Origin: Purshia tridentata
Taxonomy: Eukaryota > Streptophyta > Magnoliopsida > Rosales > Rosaceae
Assembly (NCBI GenBank): GCA_003254885.1
Contig: QANT01007347.1
Span: forward strand, 1 to 40,622
DNA: 40,622 nucleotides
Direction: 5' to 3'
The position numbers and the translations under genes are program-made. Positions within the stretch are counted from its first letter, which is position 1, and each line of letters starts with the position of its first letter. The notes beneath the pieces were generated by a model that saw only the letters and a program-made list of their open reading frames with translations, did not search any database and was not told where the DNA came from. Shown here in pieces: positions 11,801 through 20,307 of the stretch.

Positions 11801-13675
11801 TATACTTGGTTTCTTTAATAAAACTGCATAGCTACACCCTAGTCATTGTAGGGTTCGGGATGCAACACAAAAAATGTGCATAACCCAATGAAACTGCACT
11901 AGTTTCCAATTCTTCTCAGCTTGTTGGGAGCATCCAGAAGCAACATCAATGAGTTCAAACAAAGTACCAGGAAACAAGTAAAACGAATGATGCATTTAGG
12001 TTTTGATGGATAAACCGAAGAAGCACATAAAATAGCATTGAATTAAATCCAGTAATAAACCAATATGAACAAACATACAAGAACACTGGCATAAGTCACT
12101 AAACCTTTAATAGAAGATCCAGCTTCTGAAGGTTCAGGAGTATCAGGACCTGGAAGACTTTTCCAGCATTGTAGGGCCTGTAGGACAGTGTCCCTAACTG
12201 GTTTCACCTACAAGAAACACGAGAAGCATTAAATAGATCCAGTTTGATCATCTGCATGAAAGAAGGTTCTCCAATTGTATACTAACCTTGTCAAAGCGAC
12301 ATGATTCAAGGGAACGAATGCAGGAAGCCTTAAAAGAGCCCAAGAAGGACCCACCGCTTGAAGCTATGTCCCCTAATGCTATGCAAGCAGCTTTTCGTGT
12401 TGTCCAGTCATTATTCTTAAGAGATTCTTGAATGCTAGCCATTGCAGCACAGAGAACGTTTTGTGTTGGGGCACCCCCTGCCTAGAATAGAGAATTAAAT
12501 TGTGCACAACAAAATGGTAATACCAAAAAGTGGAAGTAAAATAAACCCAAGCATAGGAAGTATCAAAATAGGCCACTAAGCAGCTTAATAACCAATGGGT
12601 GCTATCATCCCATTCAATGATTAATTGAAGAACAAACTGTGCCATGATTCAGAGGAAACACCCTATAGAATGTTTTACAAAATTCTAATAATTAATGCGA
12701 GATCAGAGATTCAACATAAATCTGAGTAAGAAATAAGTACACAAAATAATGCTATTGATGCATATACATCAATCTGAGTAAATTTAAGGATTGCTGTCTC
12801 ACATTGCTTTCATTAGCATGCTATGTAAATTCAACATTAAAAGCCTCTCCTGATTATGGGTAACAATCATTCAATTGATGTGCGCATAGAAATCATTTAA
12901 CAGTACTTTTGGACGCAGCAGTTGGGAAAACAGAATTGATAATACCAGAATCATGAAAAACAACTTATAATCTAATGAACAAATTGAACAAATAAACTTG
13001 TGTTTAAGTTTAAGAGCCCACCTGGATAATGCTTCTGTTCAACTCAATAACTGCTGGCTTTGCCATGAAATGTGGATTTTTAAGAAACTTTATCGTCCGA
13101 CTCAACATCCGTTGCAGAATTGAAACTGGAGGATCATGAGAATTGTCAATGATCCTTGCTAAGCACAATGCAGAACCTGACTGCACCTGCCTGTTTTGTT
13201 CACCCAGAGCTTCGAAAAGTGGCCTTACTAAGACAACAAAGACCCCATCACCCTCACCCCTACTTTTACTTGATTTTGATGCCAAAATACCAACAGTCTC
13301 CACACATGCATCTCTCACAACAGAGTCCGGGTCTCTGAGTCGCTTAACAATGCTGGCAATCATCTTACCAAGATGCAGTCCAACAAGCCCCTCGTGATAT
13401 CTCACTAATGTACCCATCAGTCTAATGCATTCCTTTCGAACTGCACTCTTTTGTTCTGAATCCGTATCCAAAATACAAGACAGAAATGGAGCAATCCCAT
13501 CTGGGGTTAAGCATTCGGCTATTTTCTCAAGTTCCTCAACACCTAGTTGGCAAGTATCTCGATCAGCAAGCTTGTTCAGTGCAATAACCACCTTGTGTTT
13601 GAGCTCAAAAACCAACTGTTGTGCATTGACTCTCGTGGGTCCTCTCCCTTTAACATGTGCATGCGTCTTCATCAT
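8819..13675 (-). CDS. TOR1L2: TORTIFOLIA1-like microtubule-associated protein (TOR1L2-like), complete, seven exons
   Basis: The joined exons give 829 residues. TOR1/SPIRAL2-family proteins bind cortical microtubules and control their dynamics and cell expansion direction. Residues 1-310 are alpha-helical HEAT/ARM repeats (ELKHKVVIALNKLADRDTCQ; SAVRKECIRLMGTLVRYHEG; DPDSVVRDACVETVGILASK; NNDWTTRKAACIALGDIASS). Residues 318-505 are a Ser/Glu-rich linker. A coiled coil follows at about 508-565 (MANEVVCIRKQLLEIENKQS and on to VVDRLSQN), then a second Ser/Thr/Arg-rich linker at 570-690. The conserved C-terminal helical domain spans 695-825 (SLWKQVKGFLCEGDLDSAYV). The protein ends HHLWDSTW. The N-terminus MKTHAHVKGRGPTRVNAQQ resembles Arabidopsis TOR1L2 (At2g07170) from memory. 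Start choice: MMKTHAHV; Met2 could be used instead. All domains are present, so it is presumed functional. Confidence 0.9.
9291..9320. repeat. GA-rich microsatellite in intron 5
   Basis: An AG/GAAA-rich run in the GC-AG intron of the TOR1L2-like gene. Low complexity only. Confidence 0.75.
10184..10211. repeat. (AT)n microsatellite in intron 4
   Basis: An uninterrupted AT run of about 14 units, in the intron between exons 4 and 5 of the TOR1L2-like gene, about 65 bp upstream of the exon 5 acceptor. Confidence 0.85.
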
Positions 13676-14560
13676 GATTAGCTAGAAAAAGACCTAAGTC
13701 CCAATAATACAAGACTCACCCTTCAAAGTTGAGATTGCTGATGGGTGTAAAAGACCATCATAACTCTGATTTGGGCAAAGACTTGGTTTCGTTGTTCAAA
13801 GTATAGAAATCCTGCAGCAGTCAAAGTAGAACAGAATTTAAAGAAAGGAAACCAAACATTAAGTATTCTTATACCATGATGAACTAAATAACCACTTGCT
13901 CACTCAGCAAATTCTGGCCAATATGCTTCACTCAATATAATTTCTAGAAAGTTTATTTGATTTAGCAAAAATAGAAAGGACAAAAAAAAAAAAGGCAGTT
14001 AGCATAAGTTTTGGGCAGTTTAAGACCAACGAAAACAAAGCTTGTAAAAAGACTTGGCTAAAAAAAATCAAAACTTTCCTACTATATATCATCACTGTTC
14101 CTTGAATTCGTGTTCTGAGCCTCACAAGTTAAAATCATAATGTTATCGAAAACTACAATGAAACTCTAAATAATTTATGAAACAACAAAGACTTAACCCC
14201 TACAAGTTTCAAAGCAAGCACTTACACTCTAAATAGTCCCTGTTGGTTCCCCGAGAAAAATTTCGCAGAGGAAAAGGAGGCTTTGAAATTGAATCATCAT
14301 AACATTGTCTCAAAGCTTCCTCTTCTCCCATTTTCTTAAACTTTTCCGGCACTTTCTCGGCTACCAAACAAGAAATAAATCTAGTGAGAGATTCAAGAAC
14401 GAAATTTAAAAGAATGGCTTTGAGATTAACGAAATGTAAAATTATAATAACTTGAAAAAGGGAATCAATAAAATACTCAAAAGGAACGAATCTCAGAGAG
14501 CGTCTCTGAGACGGAGTTCGAGGAAATCCTAACCTTACTGAGAAAAAGAGAGAGAGAGAG
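13676..14560 (-). other. TOR1L2: Spliced 5' leader of the TOR1L2-like gene
   Basis: On the minus strand a good donor GAGT|GTAAGT (exon edge 14226) and acceptor CTGCTGCAG|GATTTC (exon edge 13811) define a likely 414-bp 5' UTR intron (14225-13812). The downstream leader exon runs into the start codon at 13675. The upstream leader exon holds a 35-codon uORF and a GA repeat near 14550. The transcription start is not visible and is placed near 14560 only by context. Confidence 0.5.
13810..14331 (-). CDS. Upstream ORF in the TOR1L2-like leader, 35 codons, stop made by splicing
   Basis: ATG at 14331-14329 opens a frame starting MGEEEALRQCYDDSISKPP, which continues to Leu-Glu at the donor (14226). 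Joining to the acceptor at 13811 creates T|GA, so the uORF terminates exactly at the splice junction. If the intron is retained the frame continues as CKC and onward. It does not join the main frame. This may be a translational control element or simply a chance leader ORF. No known conserved uORF peptide is recognised. Confidence 0.4.
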
Positions 14561-14606
14561 TTTTGTTTCTTGTTTTTATTATTAGCGATTATGGCCTTGC
14601 TTCAAA

Positions 14607-14614
14607 TTTCGCGC
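14607..14614 (-). promoter_or_regulatory. E2F-like site TTTCGCGC
   Basis: TTTCGCGC fits the plant E2F consensus TTTSSCGC. It lies about 50-100 bp upstream of the inferred TOR1L2 leader, in an otherwise AT-rich sequence. S-phase regulation of a microtubule gene would be plausible, but that link is inference. Confidence 0.35.
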
Positions 14615-14690
14615 TTTCTGCTGCGTTTCAAATTTACAAGGGGAGCGTTTGGAGCTTGGGTTTGAAAGAGCTGCTGGATTAAATTCATTG

Positions 14691-14698
14691 CCACGTGG
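14691..14698. promoter_or_regulatory. Perfect G-box CCACGTGG
   Basis: An eight-base palindrome with the CACGTG core, bound by plant bZIP or bHLH factors. It lies about 130 bp upstream of the inferred TOR1L2 leader and 160 bp from the end of the MULE. Confidence 0.4.
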
Positions 14699-14856
14699 AT
14701 CCCTCAGCATCTACTTAACTATTATAAATCTTCGTTTTCAGTTCTCTTTTTTTTATTTGGGTAACAAAGTCGTTTTCAGTTCTTTTTACTATTTTTAGCT
14801 TGTAAGGATTCTTTACTAAAGAAGAAAAGAAATGTTAGAAATACTATATTCTTATA

Positions 14857-16725
14857 GGATCCGGATCCTTTGCCAGTTTGCCTCTGCCAGACTTGTGCTA
14901 GACTTTTGATCTGGGCCATTGAAATCATCCAATGGTAAAGACACGATCATATTTTCAAGGCCACTCGTCGTATTTTTAAAGCCTATCGTATTTGTCTTTT
15001 CACATAAAAGTAAAACAACTTAAAATAAAAAATTATCACGTTTGGCTTCTCAATTTTTCCTCTGTACGAACCAAGGACTTCAAAGCTTCAAGTGCTCTCA
15101 ACGTTTGTACCCTTCATCTCGTTGATCTTCCAAATCTAAACTTGGAAGAGTTTGAAAGTGTTGAGTATCCTCTCAAGCTCTCAATTCCTCTCTGTTCACC
15201 CTCCATAGAGCCATGATTTTAAAACCTAACTGCTAATTTTTTTTGTTATTTAGTTAATGGGTTGCCTAAGTTTTATATGATTTTGATTTTTGAGAGTAAT
15301 TTTGTAACCTGAATCCAATTTTCTCTTGCAGTGGGTGGGTACTTTTGATTATGCACTCAAATTAAAATTTTCTTATAGTGGGTACTTGATTCTGTACTTG
15401 AATTTCCTTTTCTCTTGCAATAGGTTTTGTTGAATATTTTTTTTCTCATTTTTGTTTGATTATTTATCCTCTTTCCTCTTCCAAAATTTATTTTTGGAAT
15501 TCCAATGCATAGAAGCAATGTGTTAAACAATAGAAGCAAGCATCTGATTAATCTATTTCAATATTGATTTTTTTAGTTAATGCATTAGTCAATAAAGAAA
15601 TATGGAATTTAGAGTTGAAGAGAAAAAAGAAATTTGCTGAAGACTTAGGGCATGTTTACTTATCATCAATGGGAATGGCATCAATGGGAGTCATTCCCAT
15701 TCTAGTGTTTACTTGCATTTGGGAATGATTCCCATATTTACTAACTTGGGAAAGGGAAAAAAAATTTTGTGGGGCCCACCAAAATCAAGAGTGGCATTCC
15801 TGATTTTGGGGGATTGCCACTCTTTAAGGGGGTTGGGATTGGGGGAGGGGGAAAGGGAAAGAAACTTTTCTTGTCTAAAATGCCCTCACACTTTTAATGA
15901 AAATCTAAAAATACCCTTATATTACAAATATAATTAAAGTAAAATTTTTAATTTGCAACTTAATTATACATATTAATTGCAAAAAATCAATGACACAATA
16001 TCACATTAAAAATAAATCCTACCTCAACATCACATTAATATTTAAAAATTATTATAAATTATAATATATAGTCTTATAAAAATTAATTGTTTGCAAAATA
16101 TTGGGGTGAAATTTATTTTTAGTACAATGAATATTCATTATTTAAAAAATTATGATTAATAAATAGTTGACATAAATACAACAGATGTTGTATAAGGGCA
16201 TTTTAGTAATCAAACTCATTTTGATTCCAACTCTTGCTAGTTAGTAAACATGTTTATGTAAATCAACTTTATTTTTATTCCCTTTCCGAATAGTTAGTAA
16301 ACACGTTAATGAGAATACTTGATTTCGATTCATATTCACTCTCATTCATGTTCACTCTGATTCCTGCTCACTCTTATTCATGTTCACTTCGATTACTACT
16401 CATTCCAATACATGTCTAATTCCGATTACGGGTAAGTAAACGTGCCCTTAGTAGAAAAGCACTTGAACCCATAACCCTAGTTTGTATAGAGGATGAGAAG
16501 CCAAATGCGGGAAGCCAAAATACAGGAAGCCAAAACATCAATCAATATTTTGTATTTCATCTAATAATTTTTTATTTTAGAAAAGATAAATACAAGTGAG
16601 CTTTAAACATACGGTAGGTGGCCTTGAAAACATGACCTGGTCATAACCATTGGATGATTTTAATGGCCTAGATCAAAAGTCTGGCACAAGTCTGGCAAAA
16701 GCAAACTGGTAGAGGATCCTAGTCC
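14857..16725. mobile_element. Non-autonomous Mutator-like element (MULE) with 9-bp target duplication
   Basis: The two ends are long inverted repeats. The left end (14857 to about 15076) and the complement of the right end (16725 back to about 16480) share blocks such as CCAGACTTGTGC, AGACTTTTGATCT, ATCATCCAATGG, TTTTCAAGGCCAC and TTTGGCTTCTCA. The element is flanked by identical 9-bp copies of ATTCTTATA (14848-14856 and 16726-16734), the target-site length typical of Mutator elements. No transposase is present. Removing the nested MITE leaves about 1.07 kb. A 74-codon frame at 14992-15216 crosses the inner left arm and is not a recognisable gene. The insertion is about 300 bp upstream of the TOR1L2 leader. 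Confidence 0.85.
15648..16447. mobile_element. PIF/Harbinger-type (Tourist-like) MITE nested in the MULE
   Basis: An 800-bp insertion whose ends are GGGCATGTTTACTTA and, inverted, GGGCACGTTTACTTA (14 of 15). It is flanked by TTA on both sides (15645-15647 and 16448-16450), the 3-bp duplication of PIF/Harbinger elements. Subterminal regions repeat GTTTACT and TCATTC/GGGAATG words. There is no transposase. A G-rich patch lies at 15830-15860. It is younger than the MULE that contains it. Confidence 0.8.
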
Positions 16726-16734
16726 ATTCTTATA

Positions 16735-17067
16735 CCACAAATTTTTTATTATAATGGTTTTTTGTCCATTAGAAAGGTGATATCATATGTAGTACAAAAA
16801 ATGGGTGTTACCCCAACATACTCAAATAAGAAATGTGATTAGGGTTGACACATTGGATTGGTTTGATTGTTGTTTAGAATTGCAAACCGAACAAATCTAA
16901 TTGAATTGATTTTTTTCCAAACCCTATACTAAACCGATCCAAACCAATTCATGCTATTTGCAAATTTCATTTTCTCTCTTTGCACACCCTTTCTCACTAC
17001 ACACCCTCTACACTCTTTTCATACACACACCCCTCTGAATTACCAAAATACCTTAATCTCATTAATC
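16735..17067. other. AT-rich spacer with pyrimidine-rich end
   Basis: No gene is supported. 16850-16950 holds ACCGAWCC/AAACC-type words common in plant repeats. 16970-17060 is C/T-rich and produces only a low-complexity Pro/Thr/His frame. Confidence 0.5.
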
Positions 17068-17791
17068 TCACCAAATTTCTCCCCACACCCACCCAACCGA
17101 CTAACCCAATCCAACCCAACCCAACCTAAACACTACGCACCCATCTCCCCCCTCCCCCCTTCACAACCAGTCACTACTGCTCCGATTGACCCAATCGACC
17201 CCAATAAACGCTCTTAGAGGCACACAATTGGACCCAACAAAGAAGAAAAAATGATGGAAAAAAAAATCTAAGTGAAGGAGAGGTGGGGTGTCAACAATTT
17301 TGGGATGAGGGGGGAGGGGGGAGATGGGTGCGTAGTGTTTCCCCACCTCTCCTTCACTTAGATTTTTTTTTCCATCATTTTTTCTTCTTTGTTGGGTCCA
17401 GTTGTGTGCCTCTAAGAGCGTTTATTGGGGTCGATTGGGTCAATCGGAGCAGTAGTGACTGGTTGTGAGTTACGCAAGTCGGTTGGTTCAAAATCAAACG
17501 CCTAACATCCAAATGTGAAATAACTTGGAATGTAATTATGTAACTTAGAAAATCACCAAATTTCTCCCCACACCCACCCAACCAACCAACCCAATCCAAC
17601 CCAACCCAACCTAAACACTACGCACCCATCTCCCCCCTCCCCCCTCATCCCAAAATTGTTGACACCCCACCTCTCCTTCACTTAGATTTTTTTTTTCCAT
17701 CATTTTTTCTTCTTTGTTGGGTCCAGTTGTGTGCCTCTAAGAGCGTTTATTGGGGTCGAAATAACTTGGAATGTAATTATGTAACTTAGAA
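17068..17791. repeat. Rearranged inverted and direct repeat block
   Basis: One unit of roughly 250 bp occurs in pieces: forward 17068-17160, inverted 17161-17340, forward 17341-17467, forward 17552-17759. The arms 17161-17287 and 17341-17467 are 127-bp near-perfect inverted repeats around a 53-bp centre. The last copy is bracketed by direct repeats of about 33 bp containing ATAACTTGGAATGTAATTAT (17518-17551 and 17758-17791). No coding capacity is recognised. It may be a complex repair or template-switch product, or partly an assembly effect. Confidence 0.8.
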
Positions 17792-18328
17792 ATTAATAGC
17801 AAATTCCATTCAAATTAACAACACATTTTAATAGTGCATAATAATCAGAGTGAGATTTTTTTTTTTTCATAAAGATTAATGAATTTTGAAATTTTATCTC
17901 ACTTTAGTAAATAGGTCCAATCCACTTGTTAATGCGTATTTTGATGCATTGAAAAATACCAATTTGCTCATCTTCCTTTTTTATTACTCATAAGTGTAAA
18001 ATAACGACATTGTCCTTAATTTGGAAGACCACAAATATGACGCATATCTGCAAATCCATATTTCAGGAACCTCTGATAGCACTGTTGTATTTAACAAACA
18101 TTGGAATTGTTAAAAACTTAATATTTTCTCGTACAACAAAACAAAAGGTATTTCATTTATAAATTAAAAAAACCAAAAACAAAAACAAAAGAGGTTATTA
18201 AGCAATTTAAGAGATTATTCATTATTCATGGCGAATTTTGACCAAAATTACATAGTTTGATACCAACACAAAACCTGATGATTAAGTAATGTTTAGAAAT
18301 AAACCCTCTGAATTAAGTAGTTGTCTCA
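17792..18328. other. AT-rich spacer, nothing recognised
   Basis: AT-rich DNA with short poly(T) and poly(A) runs. It probably includes the former 3' flank of the SPH pseudogene. No gene or repeat pair is supported. Confidence 0.5.
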
Positions 18329-18673
18329 TCACTCGTTACGCCACAGATAACACTCATGATTGTAAAAGCAAGGGCCAGTTTCTTTCACATACCAAAAACA
18401 TTTGGTACAATCAGTAAGTTTTTGGTTGTAGACTTCGAAATAGTGCAATTTCTGATCTCCAGGCCATTGAAAGCTGCAACAGAATAGTGTAGATGGCACT
18501 AAAAAGGTTGGTTTAAATTCAAATTCATAGTACTCCCCAGGATGGACTGTGTGATCGCCAAGATCATTGTCCTCGGATCCGTTTTGTTTTGTAGAGTATT
18601 ACTGATCCGAACAATTGTTTTTGTAGGAATGATACAAAAGAAGAAGAAGAACATGTCTAAAAGATGAACTCAT
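18329..18673 (-). pseudogene. S-protein homologue (SPH, plant self-incompatibility S1 family), frameshifted
   Basis: SPH proteins are small secreted cysteine-rich proteins related to the poppy S1 determinant. On the minus strand, ATG at 18673 starts a signal-peptide-like MSSSFRHVLLLLLYHS. This frame stops at TAA 18601-18599. The overlapping frame reads TKTIVRISNTLQNKTD, the expected first beta strand. The original frame then resumes as SEDNDLGDHTVHPGEYYEFE, continues with CCSFQWPGD, and ends with TKCFWYVKETGPCFYNHECY, LWRNE and TGA (18331-18329). The conserved SPH residues after the first strand are missing, apparently deleted. The family call is strong from the motif series; inactivation rests on at least two frame changes and an in-frame stop. 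A sequencing error is possible but would have to occur twice. Confidence 0.75.
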
Positions 18674-20307
18674 TTTTGCAGGTAGAGGAAAATAGAGGTG
18701 GAGCAAATTAAGTTCAAGAAAGGTTTATCTATCTTTTAGAATATGATCAATTTGAAAAGGATATACATGAGGATGAGGCTCATCTGACCTGGAACGTACT
18801 AATGAATATTTCTTAATTCTTTATCTACCAAATATAGCTAGATTCTTATCATGCTTTCCATTTATGCATGCCATGCAGACCAGGTTGGTTCTAGAATTCA
18901 AATAAGGCATGTTTTGAATTTTTGTATATTATGTGGTGACTTATAATTATGTTATTGCATGTATACTAAATTATTTCATTAGAAAGATATTGACTACTTT
19001 ATTTTTTTTTAAAGAAAGGTGTTAAGTATGAAATATATTGAAATTGGTTTAGTGAATTTGAAGAGATCCCATATACATCCTTTTCATATATAACCCTATT
19101 AATGTAGGAAAATTTTAGACTCCATTCAAATTCTCGTACCCCACCACAACTGGTCTATTTGAGCGGTTTGAAGAGAAAGGACAAAGAAAGAAAGAAAAAT
19201 ATAATGGATAAATTTAGATGAATGATAAAAAAGAAATGAATAAATTACAAAAGATGGGGTGAAATTGTGAAGAGAGAAATGAGATAGATGCATTGACTAC
19301 AAGGAAGTTGAGATTGAGAAGAAATTTGAGAAATGATAGGACGAGTGTTGAAAATAAATAATAATGTTAGGAAATCCAAATATGTATCCCAAATGTTGTG
19401 TCATTATACATGTAAATGCTTTACTTGTGAAATAAATGAGTTTTATGAATCAATAAAATATTAAAAAAAATTTTGGGATCCCAAACAAATTTACCAATGA
19501 ACATTTTTTTGTTGGCTACCGGGCCAACAAAATTACCGGCCGGTCATAGGAGGGATGAAAAAGTTTTTTGTTTTTCATAAAACAAAAAAAAGGTTGAATG
19601 TGGCTAAGATACTTCATGAAAAAAATAAAATTGGAAGAGGGTATAATGAGCAAATTGAGGGATATGAATAGATTTTTTCTTGCACAAATTGTTCCCCTGA
19701 ATTTGTGAAATAGAAATAATTTACTCTAACATTTATTTTAACTTCCAATATGCCCCCAGCCAAAGCAAAAAAATACGTCAGTTTATTCTCCAAAGTACCA
19801 TTGAAGAGCCAACAACAAATCAAGCCTAGAATAAAATGTGCTATTTTCAAAAGAGAGTATTCAGTGCATAGATTTTAACAGTCTAGAAGACAAGGACTAA
19901 ACAACATATGATGATTCCTCATGCAAGTAAACCCTAGTTAACAGTCTAGGTGGCATGTAGTATACCAATGAGTCGATCAAAATTAAAGAGGGTTTGGTCC
20001 CATCCTAATAGAATGGGCAAACTTTGCACTATACCCATTGAGGTTTGGATAGGTGAAAGTTGTGCCTCAGCCAAGTAACTTACTAACTTGATAATTACCG
20101 CATGAAAGACCACCATGATACAAACATGCACTTCAAATTGTTATTATTTCTTTTTTTTGCTTTTCTTTTCTTTTTTCCCTTCAATTTGTTCTTTTAAGCT
20201 TCTACAACTCATTACTCTGCAATGTTTCGTTAACAAAAAAGGCAAGCGAATCTGAAATACACCGGGAGAATTGGGAAAATGTCATACAAATGAATGGCAA
20301 AGTTTGC
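18674..20307. other. Spacer and CAS1 3' flank
   Basis: AT-rich sequence between the SPH pseudogene and the CAS1 stop codon. The part nearest CAS1 (about 20000-20307) should contain its 3' UTR. No other gene is supported. Apparent small frames, such as a hydrophobic one at 19614-19850, have no family resemblance. Confidence 0.5.

Larger units (their letters stand above)
8819..13675 (-). other. TOR1L2: Exon map of the TOR1L2-like gene, with one GC-AG intron
   Basis: Coding exons in transcript order: 13675-13022, 12481-12287, 12207-12105, 11286-10637, 10120-9413, 9184-9019, 8832-8819 (2,490 bp including TAA). Frame is preserved throughout. The intron 9412-9185 has a GC donor (CAG|GCAAGT) and gives WLQQ|IAELS. 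The last exon adds only 14 coding bases, GA|T completing Asp826 then STW-stop, and then forms the 3' UTR, so its coding end is the least certain part. Confidence 0.8.

Noticed and set aside
14992..15216. 74-codon plus-strand frame inside the MULE
   Set aside because: It begins in the terminal inverted repeat and has no recognisable domain. A captured fragment is possible but not supported.
16951..17217. 88-codon Pro/Thr/His-rich frame
   Set aside because: It is a translation of the pyrimidine-rich edge of the rearranged repeat block.
17161..17467. A microRNA precursor in the long hairpin
   Set aside because: The arms are 127 bp and almost perfect. That fits a recent inverted duplication, not a miRNA foldback, and no known miRNA sequence was recognised.
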